A DNA stretch of 64,000 nucleotides from Diphasiastrum complanatum (Eukaryota > Streptophyta > Lycopodiopsida > Lycopodiales > Lycopodiaceae): the NCBI GenBank assembly GCA_029204225.1, contig CM055102.1, positions 50,250,426 through 50,314,425 of the forward strand, given 5' to 3'. The notes under the pieces are model-generated. The model searched no databases. It was given only the letters and a program-made list of their open reading frames with translations, and was not told the origin of the DNA. This document shows positions 10,985-21,820 of this stretch, piece after piece. The number at the start of each line of letters is the position of its first letter. Position 1 is the first letter of the stretch. Made by a program: the position numbers and the translations under genes.

Positions 10985-11252
10985 GATTTTCTGCTTGGGA
11001 GGATCCTTTTACTAGTTATTCTTCTTACTTACAGGTTGTGTTTGTGCTTTGCCTGTCAACAGAAACTACGGGCACTTGTTTTAGATTATCTATCTTGTTT
11101 CAGAGCCCAACTCAGGCAGAGAAGATTGGTTATCATTGTAGTATTGTCTTGCCTATCAGAGGACACTCAGATTTGTCAGTCTTGCACTGAAGCACATGCA
11201 TAAACAACCACAATCAGTCAATCATGCATGCCAAAATGTTCAACCATCAAAT
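10985..11252. other. Short spacer between LTR B and the solo LTR
   Basis: No gene or repeat family recognised. Bases 11138-11170 resemble, in reverse complement, the sequence just right of the LTR at 51978, suggesting both LTRs may have landed in copies of one older repeat. Confidence 0.3.
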
Positions 11253-12073
11253 TGTTGAATTTCACATGTGTGGATTGTCTACAACATGTACTTGTAATCT
11301 CCTAAGGTGTGTAGATGCACCAAGATGACTAGATTGAGATTCAAGATCTATCTTTGATTCTATGGCAAAAACACACTACTACATGCATTTAATCACTTCC
11401 AACTCTCACTCACACGTGTGGGAAGTGTTCCAAAAGTAGTCTAAGTAAAAACAAGTTGCTCTCCTCGGGTAGAGAGAGAAAATCATCAATAGCTCTCGGA
11501 TAGAGAGAGAAAGCTAGAAAATCACTTACACTCAAAATCCACTCAATCTCAAAATCAATTAGATCCAAATGAGAAGTACAATGATACTAATAGATCCATG
11601 AGCTACCACAATACTCAATCATGATTGGACCACACTTTTGCCACCTCTTAATCCTATTGGACCATTGATCCATTCACCTCTAGATTCTATTGGACATTTT
11701 CAAGCAAACCTCAAATTCTATTGGACCACTCATGGTTCCACCTCTAAATCCTATTGGACCTCTTAAACTTCATAAAAAAAAAACATTACACTTGTCTACA
11801 CTCTAATTGGCACAAGTTTGGCCTCCTACTCTATTTTGGCTCAATAGTGGCATTACAAGTGGAAATGGATAATTTGCCATCTATGCCAAATTTGACCCTA
11901 TCAAGATCCTACACCTAAATGCTTGACTATGAAATTCTATGAGACCCCTATATCAAACATTTTTATTTACTTTACAATTCTCCACACATGGGAACATCCT
12001 CCACACATGTGAGATTCACTTACAAACTTCTATCATAAAAAATACCAAGCTAGATTTTTGCCAATTTCTCACA
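11253..12073 (-). mobile_element. Solo LTR of the copia G family
   Basis: An 821-bp LTR in minus orientation, matching the 3' LTR of element G (51152-51978) in reverse complement throughout by eye. The plus strand begins TGTTGAATTTCACATGTG and ends TTTCTCACA. It is flanked on both sides by CAAAT (11248-11252 and 12074-12078), a perfect 5-bp target duplication. No internal sequence is present, so it arose by recombination between the two LTRs of a complete insertion. Confidence 0.9.
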
Positions 12074-12990
12074 CAAATCAGCATACAAAATCATTGAACA
12101 ATGATTGAAAGCCTACTCTAATGCTGCAAAAATGAGTTACAATCAGATCCTTACAACTAAAATAAATCTACACATACATTCCACAAAACAAAAACAATAA
12201 ATGAACTAAACTAGACAGCATTTTAGAAGTCCAAGAATCAAGAAACCAACCGGTTTTCTGATTCTTGGACATCCCAAGAACATCAAAAATAGGGTTGTAA
12301 TGGGATATGCAAGAATTACATCACAAACCCAACCTATTTAGTTTACCTGAATGCTGATTCCTACATTAATCCACAAACAAGAAATGAAATCGAATCCACT
12401 CTAAGAAAGCAGAAAAACTAATCCACTCCACTATCCACAACCACACACAAAGGATGGAAGGGCATGAACATAGGAGCATCACTCAAGAAAACTACCATAA
12501 TCAAGGAGCTTAGTGCTGTATCAAACTCGTGGAGGCTCTTCTCATTTGGACATGGAGTAGATACAATGCATAAAAAGCTCATCTTCTCAAAGAGGAAGTC
12601 TCTTAAATAAGCAAGAGAGCTCCTTAGGTGGCATCCTAGTGGCATTTCCACATTTCACAAATAACAAGTGGAATTATGCTCTCCACTAGAGGTCACCATC
12701 AAAAGGTGGCTCACTCTACTTTCTTTAAGAGGGGTCTACTTGCATTTATTACTTTGCCTAGAAATACTAGTTCCTACATGGTCATTCCATATTCTGAGAT
12801 TCACCACGAGGCTTACACAGTTCTTGCTTGTCATTACTGACAAGTATTCCTTGGCTCTCATACTCGGCTCTCAGTCTTCATTCGTCTCATCTTCTCAGAG
12901 ACCTCCTCGGTCTAAGGTGAGAGGTGCACTTGGTTAGCTCTGGTCAAGTATTTTGGAGATTCGTCAGAATCAGCCAACATTTGTGTTTTT
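12074..12990. other. Unassigned region
   Basis: No gene supported. It contains a 39-bp hairpin (12230-12268; 18-bp arms TCCAAGAATCA(A)GAAA(A)CC) and some open but featureless frames. Confidence 0.35.
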
Positions 12991-13261
12991 TGAATTTTTA
13001 TAGGATCTGACTGTTGGTAGTGCTTTGGAAGTTTTGATGGATTCTTGGTAGTAGATCCCTCAGTCAATCTGATGATCTACTTCTTTTTTGACTCTATCAA
13101 GATCTGGATCGTCCTTGGATTCTGATGGATTTTCCCGATTCTGTCAGATCTGGCTGAATCTTGATGGATTTAGCTTGAATTGGCTTGATCTCCTTAGATC
13201 TAGCAGTGATGGTTGAGCATGTTAGCTTTTTGTAATGTGCCAACCCCAATCTGGATCTGTC

Positions 13262-13894
13262 CTACTGTGGTGGCCAGTACTTGTGCAACCGGCTACCGTT
13301 GATGGGTGTGTCGAAGGGCTTTCCATCAAGCTGTTCTAAGTTCATGGCCCCATGATTAAGAATTTCCTTGATCCTATAAGGACCTTCGCTCGTAAATTTT
13401 AACTTCTTATTGATCACCTTGGTTTTATACATCAGGACCAGATCTCCTGAATGAAAATCCTTCTTTTGTAATCTGTGATCATGCCAAGCCTTGCATCTTT
13501 CCTTTTCAGCTGCCAGTGCATGCACAGCTAGTAAGCGTGTTTCATAGAGTTTATGCAGAGCTTCGTGGCGTAGCTGTAGAGATTTGGACTCATTAAGACG
13601 TTGCGTAGTGGAAATCCATAATGAAGGAACTAAAAACTCTACTGGAATCACAGCATCCTGACCATATACCAATTGGAAGGTTGTTTGATCAGTGCTCCAT
13701 TTATATGCTGTCCTGAATGTCCACAGTGCAGCATGCAACTTGTGTTCCCAATCTGATCTACTAGCTTCAACTATTTTCGTGAGCACGCCACACAAGATCT
13801 TATTGGATGATTCTGCTTGCCCATTACCATGAGGATAATAAGGCATACTTGTTTTGTGAATTACGAAGAATTCCTCCAACAGGACCTTGATGGT
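13262..13894 (-). pseudogene. Integrase C-terminal half of gypsy C
   Basis: This continues the integrase core interrupted by copia D. It carries the last acidic residue of the DDE triad in a YYPHGNGQAESSNK context (the E of AES), then the C-terminal module with GDLVLMYK, EGPYRIKEIL and NGSRLHKYW. The 205-codon frame is open to a stop at 13262. In an intact element it would join the host-DNA-cutting core on the other side of D. The break is exactly at D's target duplication (ATGGT), so the break is due to the insertion itself. Confidence 0.9.
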
Positions 13895-14576
13895 TGTTAA
13901 AAATTCACAATTCTAGCTTGACTAGTTTTGGTCATATGACTTGTAAATAGTTAGATGGTCATGATGTGGCTTGTCACACGTGCCAAATAGCATAGGATTC
14001 CATTCATAAGGATGTTCTCAAGTAGACCTAAGTGTTAGAACCTTTGGAATGAGTCCAAATTATGCTTAGATACAAGGGAGAAAAAATAGGAGCTATTTTT
14101 GGTAGTTTTTGCATTGTTGAGGGATCTCCAAGATTCCAACCCTAACTTGGTAGGGATGAAAGATCCACCAAAATTAGCACTAGGGATAGGTTTAGGGCTA
14201 CTCATACCTGCCCAAAACCGTGATGGATCATGTATATATAGGTGATGATATCTCACCAAAATCAATCAAGCAATTTCATGTTTTTTCTCTCATAATGGTG
14301 CAATTGCTCTCTATGTTCATAATTGTTTGAGTACTTGTGATTACTAATGATTATAGGATTGAATATAGGTCTTGTGTACAGTACTCAGACTGTGGGAGGC
14401 CGTACTTTCACACGTGTGAAGCCTTCTTCAAGGATTTGGGCCATTTAGTGAGGTTCAAGCATAGATTTTTGATGGATTTTGATGGTTCAACTTGTGCTAA
14501 TCTTATGAAATCATAATCTATTGTTTCCCTCATCATTTCAAGTGTTTTAGGATCCTTATTTGCTGTAATTTTTACA
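13895..14576 (+). repeat. 5' LTR of copia D
   Basis: A 682-bp LTR with TG...CA ends. A TATA box (TATATATA, about 14233-14240) precedes a TTCACACGTGTGAA palindrome (14407-14420) lying in the probable transcribed part. It is followed without gap by the primer-binding site. Confidence 0.95.
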
Positions 14577-14589
14577 TGGTATCAGAGTC
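14577..14589 (+). promoter_or_regulatory. Primer-binding site of copia D
   Basis: TGGTATCAGAGTC, one base from the usual plant tRNA-iMet complement, directly abutting the LTR. It is followed by an 800-bp leader before gag with no ORF of note. Confidence 0.9.
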
Positions 14590-15387
14590 TAAAGGCTGAA
14601 ATGAGCTAAATCCTTGGTTTTCATTCAATTTGATCACAATTTTTGATCTAAATCTTGTGTAGATTGGATCTTAGCATCTAGTATTGATTCTAGAACTCAA
14701 AGTGAGTCAAATACATTGGAGATTGATGTTGTGTGACTTCATTTTCAGGTGTTTAGGTGTCTAAAACCAGAGGCAAAGTTGAATTCAATTCACATTACCA
14801 AGATAGCAAGTTTTGCTTGCTCCAAGCATTGATTTCTAAGCGAGTTTTGGAGATGATTTCATAGAGGAGGCTTTCTAGCATTCAAGGAGAGGGAAGATCA
14901 GAGTTTTGGGGACTCTTCAAGGCTGTTCTAAGGTGTAGTAGGCACCTCCTAAAGTGATTTAGGTTCAGTCCAACCATTGCTTGACTTATGCACCAAATTA
15001 GATCAATTTTTCATCAATTTTGATCATTTTTTGCTTGTGATTGGATAGTAGATTGTGTTGCATCCTCATTAAGTTCCATTTAGATCTTTTACAAGTGATT
15101 TTGGAAGTATATTAGGTTGCTAAAATTCACTCTTGATCAGATCATTTGGAAGCTTTAATGTTCTTTATAGAAAGAGGGGCAATTCTACTAGTATTGTCTA
15201 CTTCAATCAAGCAAGTGCATTGTTTCTAGTATTCTATGATTTGATTTTGTTAGAAATCATTCTTAGATCTTTATAGGAAGTCTATTACTGATCTTTTCAG
15301 GTCCCTAAGAAGTGGGATAAGGTAGACCTTCAATCAAATCAATAGAAGTAACCTTCATTTGTGTCAAGTCCTTGATTAGGAGACTAG

Positions 15388-16137
15388 ATGGCATCTATAA
15401 ATGCATATCTTTTGGATACTAATGAAAGGCTCAACAAAACTAACTATTCCATATGGAAAGTTAGAATGGAATCCATCATGATCATTCAAGATCTGATGGA
15501 AATTGTAAATGGTAAGGAGGGTGAACCTATTCATCCTCAAGAAAAAGCCAAATACATCAAGAGGTGCAATGTTGCACTACATTGCATAAAAATGAATGTT
15601 GCAAATGAACTCTTAAGAGAGGTAGGAGATTGCACTTCAGCTCAAGATGCTTGGGAGACTTTGAAAAAGGTCTATGAATCCAAGAACCAAACTAGAATGT
15701 TAGCTTTGAAGAATCAAATCTATAGAAGCTATCAAAAGAAAGGAGAGAGTGCACATACTTTTGTCCTAAGAGTAAAGGAATGGAACAAAGAGCTAGTCTT
15801 TATAGGTGATCCTATCAAGGATGAAGAGCTTGTTCAACTCATATTGAATGGACTAAGCTTTGAATTTGACAATTTGGTTCAGGGATATGCAATTATGGGT
15901 AAGCTACCCATACTTGAAGAACTCCAAGGCACACTCATGGCCGAGGAATCAAGGAGCCAAATGCAAGAGAGGATGGATAGGCTTTCCATCCAAGGTGGAG
16001 ATGACCAAGATCTCTTCACCAAAGGCAAAGGCAAGTCCAAAGGCAAAGTATTAACATTCAAGAAGTCTACAAAGCTTGAGGACCCTCAAAGGCATCTCCA
16101 TCAACCACCAAAGTCAAGAAGGACAAATCAAAGGTGA
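15388..16137 (+). CDS. gag: Gag of copia D (DUF4219-UBN2)
   Basis: A 249-codon frame with ATG at 15388. Residues about 12-30 hold the DUF4219 motif (LNKTNYSIWKVRMES). UBN2 follows, with KMNVANELLREVGDC, AWETLKKVYESK and ELVQLILNGLS. The end (about 205-249) is Lys-rich. Gag builds the particle in which the RNA is reverse transcribed. The usual zinc knuckle is not in this frame: it begins the pol frame, which overlaps the gag stop (16135-16137). Reading the other frame upstream from pol shows a matching Lys-rich linker, so gag and pol were probably one frame before a one-base change near 16080. A programmed shift is the less likely alternative, as no clear slippery site is seen. Confidence 0.9.
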   Translation: MASINAYLLDTNERLNKTNYSIWKVRMESIMIIQDLMEIVNGKEGEPIHPQEKAKYIKRCNVALHCIKMNVANELLREVGDCTSAQDAWETLKKVYESKNQTRMLALKNQIYRSYQKKGESAHTFVLRVKEWNKELVFIGDPIKDEELVQLILNGLSFEFDNLVQGYAIMGKLPILEELQGTLMAEESRSQMQERMDRLSIQGGDDQDLFTKGKGKSKGKVLTFKKSTKLEDPQRHLHQPPKSRRTNQR

Positions 16138-19100
16138 AGTGCTACTATTGTAGCAAGATGGGGCATTATGCCTCGGAATGCTTCAAGAGGAAGCAAGATA
16201 AAAGCCAAGCCAACATGAGCAAAGAGGAGGAGGAGGAGATTTCACATGAGGACTCTCTCATGATGTCCATATTTTCTTCAACAAGCTTCAAAGGAGAAGA
16301 TCCTTGGTGGATTGACTCGGGTGCTAGTTCACACATGACTAGTAAAAGGGAGTTTTTCTCTTCTCTCTTATCTTATGATGGACCTATAAAGTCTATCTAT
16401 ACAGCAAATGATGAAGCTTGTAAGATTGAAGGAGTTGGTAGCATTCCCCTTTGCTTAGGATCTTCCAAAAAGATCAACATAGAAGGTGTTTTGTACATTC
16501 CTACAATAACAAAGAATCTACTAAGTGTTGGCCAAATGGTAGACAATGGTTTCAATGTTGACTTTGCTTCAAATGAATGTTTCATCAAGAAGAAGGGTAA
16601 GATAGTGGCTAAGGGCACTAGACTTGGCAAACTTTATAAGTTGGATGCATTTGTGGATACTAATGTTGTCATGTTGGCCGAGAAGAGCAAGATATCTACC
16701 TTTACTTTATGGCACAAAAGACTTGGACATGTCAACTCGGGTTCCATGGAGGCTATGATCAAGGAGGAGTATGCTTTAGGCCTACCAAGGTCTATTGGGA
16801 AGGAAGACAAGGTTTGTGAAGCTTGTGCCTTATCCAAGGCACATAAGAAGGTGTTTCCTAACTCCATCACAAAGTCATCTCATCCTCTTAAACTCATACA
16901 CTCGGATGTGCACATTGCTAGCACCAAATCTAATGGAGGTTCATCCATGTTTTTAACCTTCATTGATGACTACTCAAGATATTGTTGGGTGTTCTTACTT
17001 TCCTTCAAGTCTCAAGTATTTGATACTTTTGTAAAGTTCAAGTTGTTTGTGGAAAAGCATCATAATCATAGCATCAAGATTCTTAGAAGTGACAATGGTG
17101 GAGAATTCATCTCCAATGAGTTCAAGGCCTTTTGTGAGGAGGAAGGGATCAAGAAAGAGACTTCTTGTCCTTACACTCCTCAACAAAATGGAGTTGCTGA
17201 AAGAAGGAATAGAACATTATGTGAATGTTCTAAGGCTTTAAGATTAGATGCTTGTTTGCCCAAATCCTTTTGGGGTGAGTCTCTTGTATGTGCAAACTAC
17301 TTGATGAATAGGGTGTCTTGCAAAGCCATTGAAGGCAAAACTCCTTATGAGATGTTGTATGGAAAGAAACCCAATCTTAATCACTTGAAAGTTTTTGGGT
17401 GTATATGTTATGTGCATGTGCCATTGGAAACAAGAACCAAGGAGGATCCATCTTCCACAAGAGGGATCATGCTTGGATATGCAAGCTCAAGCAAGGGCTA
17501 CAAAGTCTATCTCCCATCCTTGAACAAATTTGTTGTTTCAAGGGATGTCATCTTTGATGAACATCATATGCATATGCTTGAAGAAGGCTCAAGTGCTCCA
17601 ACAATCAAGAAGAAGATGGCCGAGGAGCAAGATCTTGGTTTTGAGGAGGAGCTCATGGAGGAGCAAGCACCAAACCCACCTATCACACCAAGGAGATCTT
17701 CAAGGGCAAAAGTGGAGCCATCAAGGCTCACATATCAAGGCAAAGGACAGCAAGTTGAGAGTATCTCATCCACTTCTTATGCTTTATCTAGTTTTGAAGA
17801 ACCGTCTAATGTTGAAGATGCATTGAACTCCAAAGAATGGTATAAAGCTATGTTGGATGAGTATGATGCCTTGATTGAGAATGAAACTTGGTTGCTTGTT
17901 GAGAGACCTCAAAGGAATGTAATAGGATGCAAGTGGGTCTTCAAGCTTAAGTTGAATGCAAATGGGAGTGTTAACAAACATAAAGCAAGATTAGTTGCAA
18001 AAGGTTATGCTCAAGAGAGAGGGATAGACGATGAGGAAACTTTTGCACCCGTGGCCAAGATGGTCACAATAAGACTAATCATTGCACTTGCATCACATTT
18101 TGGATGGATTCTATGTCAAATGGATGTCTCTAATGCTTTCTTGAATGGTTTTTTGGAAGAGGATATCTATATGGAGCAGCCACAAGGGTTCATCAAGCAT
18201 GGAATGGAGAACAAAGTATGCCATCTCCAAAGAAGCATCTATGGCTTGAAGCAAGCCTCGAGATCTTGGAATTCAAGACTACATTGCTATCTTATTTCAC
18301 TTTATTTTGTTAAAAGTGAATATGATCTCACTCTTTACATTAAGTTTGATGATGTTGGTATTGTACTTTTACTCATTTATGTAGATGACATCATCATTAG
18401 TGGAAATAGTGTTGATGGTATTGAAAAAATCAAGATAGATCTATCCTTAGAGTTCAAGATGGTAGATCTAGGGTTTCTTCACTTCATCTTAGGCATAGAA
18501 GTACTTAGAAGGTCTGATTTTATCTTTATAAGTCAAGTAAACTATGCTCAAAGTCTTTTGAAGAAGTTTAAGATGGAAGTATGCAAAAGTGTTGACACAC
18601 CAATGGAGCAAGATGTAAAAGTGCCAAATGAAGATGATGAAAGATCCTTCATGGACATCACTTTGTTTAGGCAACTTATAGGTTCCTTAATGTGGATCAC
18701 TATAACTAGACCAGATCTTAGCTTTAGTGTATGTAGGTTGAGCCAATCCATGCAAAAGCCATTGAATATCCATTGGAAAAAGGCTAAGAGGATTCTAAGA
18801 TACATCTCGGGTACATTGGATTTTGGGATTCTATATAGAGGAGATGTGATTAACCTTCATGCATTTAGTGATTCAGATTTTGCAGGGGACAAGAGGGATA
18901 GGAAATCAACAAGTGCCTATTCAACTTTCATAGGAGAAGGTGTGGTTTCATGGCTTTCAAAAAAGCAAGAAACTATATCTCTATCTTCAACCGAGGCCGA
19001 GTACAAAGCTTTGACAACCACTACAAAGGAGGTACTTTGGATCAAGAGATTATTGGTGGAACTAAAGATCATGGATTCAGAGGAGGCACCAATTATCTAC

Positions 19101-19343
19101 AATGACAATATATCAGCCCAACACCTTGCGTCTAACCCAATCTTCCATGCAAGATCTAAGCACATTGAGATATGCCATCACTTTGTGAGAGAAATGGTGC
19201 AAGCCAAGGAGATTGCTTTGGAGCATGTTCCAAGCAATGAATGTGTAGCTGATCTACTTACTAAACCACTTCAAAAGACACCTTTTATGAAGTTCAGATC
19301 ATCACTTGGAGTGATTAGTAAAGCAATGATTGAACCAAGCTAG
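16134..19343 (+). CDS. pol: Pol of copia D: zinc knuckle, protease, integrase, RT, RNase H
   Basis: A 1069-codon uninterrupted frame (first codon shown is GTG; the true upstream frame is discussed under gag). Domains in order: CCHC knuckle C3-C6-H11-C16; aspartic protease with DSG at 61-63; integrase zinc site H194, H199, C228, C231; integrase core D258, D320, E356 with the classic 35-residue D-E spacing; LGY/YVDD reverse transcriptase with YVDD near residue 750; RNase H with first Asp near 910, SSTEAEY near 950 and SKHIEI near 1010. All key residues seen are present. The stop is 15 bp before the polypurine tract. The product would copy the element's RNA and integrate it. Apart from the gag junction it appears able to encode a full enzyme set. 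Confidence 0.95.
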   Translation: MKCYYCSKMGHYASECFKRKQDKSQANMSKEEEEEISHEDSLMMSIFSSTSFKGEDPWWIDSGASSHMTSKREFFSSLLSYDGPIKSIYTANDEACKIEGVGSIPLCLGSSKKINIEGVLYIPTITKNLLSVGQMVDNGFNVDFASNECFIKKKGKIVAKGTRLGKLYKLDAFVDTNVVMLAEKSKISTFTLWHKRLGHVNSGSMEAMIKEEYALGLPRSIGKEDKVCEACALSKAHKKVFPNSITKSSHPLKLIHSDVHIASTKSNGGSSMFLTFIDDYSRYCWVFLLSFKSQVFDTFVKFKLFVEKHHNHSIKILRSDNGGEFISNEFKAFCEEEGIKKETSCPYTPQQNGVAERRNRTLCECSKALRLDACLPKSFWGESLVCANYLMNRVSCKAIEGKTPYEMLYGKKPNLNHLKVFGCICYVHVPLETRTKEDPSSTRGIMLGYASSSKGYKVYLPSLNKFVVSRDVIFDEHHMHMLEEGSSAPTIKKKMAEEQDLGFEEELMEEQAPNPPITPRRSSRAKVEPSRLTYQGKGQQVESISSTSYALSSFEEPSNVEDALNSKEWYKAMLDEYDALIENETWLLVERPQRNVIGCKWVFKLKLNANGSVNKHKARLVAKGYAQERGIDDEETFAPVAKMVTIRLIIALASHFGWILCQMDVSNAFLNGFLEEDIYMEQPQGFIKHGMENKVCHLQRSIYGLKQASRSWNSRLHCYLISLYFVKSEYDLTLYIKFDDVGIVLLLIYVDDIIISGNSVDGIEKIKIDLSLEFKMVDLGFLHFILGIEVLRRSDFIFISQVNYAQSLLKKFKMEVCKSVDTPMEQDVKVPNEDDERSFMDITLFRQLIGSLMWITITRPDLSFSVCRLSQSMQKPLNIHWKKAKRILRYISGTLDFGILYRGDVINLHAFSDSDFAGDKRDRKSTSAYSTFIGEGVVSWLSKKQETISLSSTEAEYKALTTTTKEVLWIKRLLVELKIMDSEEAPIIYNDNISAQHLASNPIFHARSKHIEICHHFVREMVQAKEIALEHVPSNECVADLLTKPLQKTPFMKFRSSLGVISKAMIEPS

Positions 19344-19345
19344 AT

Positions 19346-19357
19346 AGTGAGGAGGAG
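19346..19357 (+). promoter_or_regulatory. Polypurine tract of copia D
   Basis: AGTGAGGAGGAG directly before the 3' LTR, where plus-strand DNA synthesis is primed. Confidence 0.85.
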
Positions 19358-20039
19358 TGTTAAAAATTCACAATTCTAGCTTGACTAGTTTTGGTCATAT
19401 GACTTGTAAATAGTTAGATGGTCATGATGTGGCTTGTCACACGTGCCAAATAGCATAGGATTCCATTCATAAGGATGTTCTCAAGTAGACCTAAGTGTTA
19501 GAACCTTTGGAATGAGTCCAAATTATGCTTAGATACAAGGGAGAAAAAATAGGAGCTATTTTTGGTAATTTTTGCATTGTTGAGGGATCTCCAAGATTCC
19601 AACCCTAACTTGGTAGGGATAAAAGATCCACCAAAATTAGCACTAGGGATAGGTTTAGGGCTACTCATACCTTCCCAAAACCATGATGGATCATGTATAT
19701 ATAGGTGATGATATCTCACCAAAATCAATCAAGCAATTTCATGTTTTTTCTCTCATAATGGTGCAATTGCTCTCTATGTTCATAATTGTTTGAGTACTTG
19801 TGATTACTAATGATTATAGGATTGAATGTAGGTCTGGTGTACAGTACTCAGACTGTGGGAGGCCATACTTTCACACGTGTGAAGCCTTCTTCAAGGATTT
19901 GGGCCATTTAGTGAGGTTCAAGCATAGATTTTTGATGGATTTTGATGGTTCAACTTGTGCTAATCTTATGAAATCATAATCTATTGTTTCCCTCATCATT
20001 TCAAGTGTTTTAGGATCCTTATTTGCTGTAATTTTTACA
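19358..20039 (+). repeat. 3' LTR of copia D
   Basis: 682 bp, same ends and length as the 5' copy. The seven differences are all substitutions, five of them transitions. It carries the same TATA box and CACACGTGTG palindrome (19870-19883). The duplication ATGGT follows. Confidence 0.95.
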
Positions 20040-20660
20040 ATGGTCTCGTTGATGAAATGGCTTTCGCGATCACTGACTAGTTCCACCGGGCACCCCAAGC
20101 GCACAATGATATTTTTATAAAGGAACTTGGCAGTGGTCCTAGCATCAGCTACTCTTACTGCCTTGGCTTCGACCCATTTGGTGAGGTAGTCTGTGGCTAC
20201 GATTATGTATCGAGCCTGGGAACTCCTTGTTGTAGGGTGAATTGGATCAATATAATCCAATCCCCATTTTCTGAACGGTGTTTGGGCTAAGACTGGGTGC
20301 AGTAGATCATAGTTCAATCTCGTTGGTTTCCTTGCCGTTTGGCACACATCGCACTTTTTCAAGTATTCATCCTTGTCTTTATGAATCGTTGGCCACCAAC
20401 ATCCTGATTGTAGGATCTTGCAAAATGTAATGTCAGATGCAAAATGACCTCCACCCATGCCTTCATGTGAAAGCAAAATGATCTGGGTCTTCGGTACAAC
20501 TGGCCGGCAATCAGCTGATAAGGTCTAGCCTTCAAGATCAATTTTTGATGTTCCACCTTTGGTAGTGATTTTTTTGGTTGGCTCCGCATTAGATATTCAA
20601 CAATGTTGGCAGCCCATTCTGGTACTATATTTATGTAAAACAAGGCAGCATCTTCTAGAT
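20040..20660 (-). pseudogene. Integrase N-terminal half of gypsy C
   Basis: Minus-strand reading gives the HHCC zinc region (LSHEGMGGGHFASD, GCWWP, KKCDVCQ) and the core with GLDYIDPI (first Asp) and ELVSDRESHF (second Asp, in an SDR context). The frame runs into the ATGGT duplication and copia D. A frame break near 20480 separates it from the tether region. The sequence reads almost identically to the integrase of element H, which lacks the D insertion and so shows the original site. Confidence 0.88.
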
Positions 20661-21130
20661 CATTGTCGGGTTGGGTTGCAATCTCCTTTCCCTTGATTCA
20701 TGACACATGATCTGCCATGTAGTGTTGTTTTCCCTTGCGAACTACTATCCGAAAATTAAATTCCAACAACAAAAGGAGCCATCTGGTGATTCTCCTGGTG
20801 TTGCAAGTTTTATTAACGAGATATAGCAAGGGTTGATGGTCCGTATAAAAAGAAAAATGTGTGGCCATCAAATAGTGTCGAAAATTCTTAACTGCATAGA
20901 TCATTGCCAGTGCTTCTCGCTCTGTGCTTGAATAATTCATTTCGGTATCACTGAGTTGTCGGCTTGTAAATCGGATTGGAAAATCTTTTTTGTGTTCACC
21001 TGGTTGGGTTAAGACTGCTCCAACTGCATACTTCGATGCGTCCGTATGCACGTGGAACTCAATGGACAAATTGGGTGGTCATAGGATTGGTGCTGAGGCC
21101 AATGCATCCTTAATCTTCTGGAAAGCCTTT
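20661..21130 (-). pseudogene. RNase H of gypsy C
   Basis: A 123-codon frame (21069-20698) with HVHTDASKYAVGAVL (first Asp), NYSSTEREALAMIYA (Glu) and FYTDHQPLLYL (Asp), the gypsy RNase H signature, then the tether with RKGKQHYMADHVS. A stop in the tether and breaks before integrase show decay. The role is removal of RNA from RNA-DNA hybrids. Confidence 0.88.
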
Positions 21131-21562
21131 AGAGCTTTCTCATTCCAATGTGGATCCGTTGTGAGCTTGTAAATTGTTCTGGCTAACTCCGCAAAATCAA
21201 GAATGAAGATCCTATAATAGTTAGCATGACCCATGAAAATGTAGACCTCGTAGATCATCCTTGGTGGTGGTAGATCAACAATGATCCTGATCTTTGATAG
21301 ATATGTGGCGATCCCGTGTCTTGACACTATATGGCCGAGTATCAAGCCATGCGTCATCCAGAATTCACATTTTTCTGGATTTAGGGAGATCTGGTATTCA
21401 CGGCATTTTTGTAGCACCTTCTCCAAATTGGATAAGTGTTCTGAATCTAGTCCATGCACGCACAGATCGTCCAAGAAAATTTCCAGAAATTTTTGCAAAT
21501 AATCTTTGAATGCCGCCTACATGACTCGTTGGAAAGTGCTTGGGGCATTGCAAAGTCTGAAT
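21079..21562 (-). pseudogene. Gypsy C reverse transcriptase, C-terminal part
   Basis: Contains the catalytic box as IFLDDLCVHG (the usual Y/F-x-D-D, intact here), NPEKCEF, LILGHIVS and GHANYYRIFI. The N-terminal half is on the other side of copia E (25300-25610). Together they form a normal gypsy RT split by E. One stop lies near 21520. Confidence 0.88.
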
Positions 21563-21807
21563 AGTTAGAATTAAAGAAGAATCACTATGTTACTGTACTG
21601 TGGGTCCTATCAGTGGATAAGGATCAGTTGGCCTCACCACGAGGCAAGTCGATGGGACACACGTCCCACCAACGGCAACCTGGGGCATGTACAATGTAAT
21701 TTCATTTTGAGAAATACAGTTGCTATGTGAGCTTGCTGTGGAGAGTGTTTTTTGTCTGTGTTACTATGTAGCATGATATGTGTTCATGTGCAAAGCAGAT
21801 TCTAAGT
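21563..21807 (+). repeat. 5' LTR of copia E
   Basis: Starts AGTTAGAATTAAAG and ends GATTCTAAGT immediately before the primer-binding site TGGTATCAGAGCC (21808-21820). Ends confirmed against two other copies (25027-25299, 31577-31850). Confidence 0.85.
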
Positions 21808-21820
21808 TGGTATCAGAGCC
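21808..21820 (+). promoter_or_regulatory. Primer-binding site of copia E
   Basis: TGGTATCAGAGCC, an exact tRNA-iMet complement, directly after the LTR end. Confidence 0.9.

Larger units (their letters stand above)
13895..20039 (+). mobile_element. Complete Ty1/copia element D nested in gypsy C integrase
   Basis: Length 6145 bp. Two 682-bp LTRs (13895-14576, 19358-20039) begin TGTTAAAAATTC and end TAATTTTTACA, aligned by eye without gaps and with seven substitutions (about 1%). A 5-bp duplication ATGGT flanks the element (13890-13894, 20040-20044). Primer-binding site, gag, pol and polypurine tract are all present in order. The low LTR difference points to a recent insertion. The only coding defect I see is a change of frame between gag and pol near 16080. 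Confidence 0.95.

Noticed and set aside
11138-11170. Similarity between the flanks of the solo LTR and of LTR G
   Set aside because: Only about 30 bp are clearly alike; too short to claim a shared insertion site or a longer repeat.
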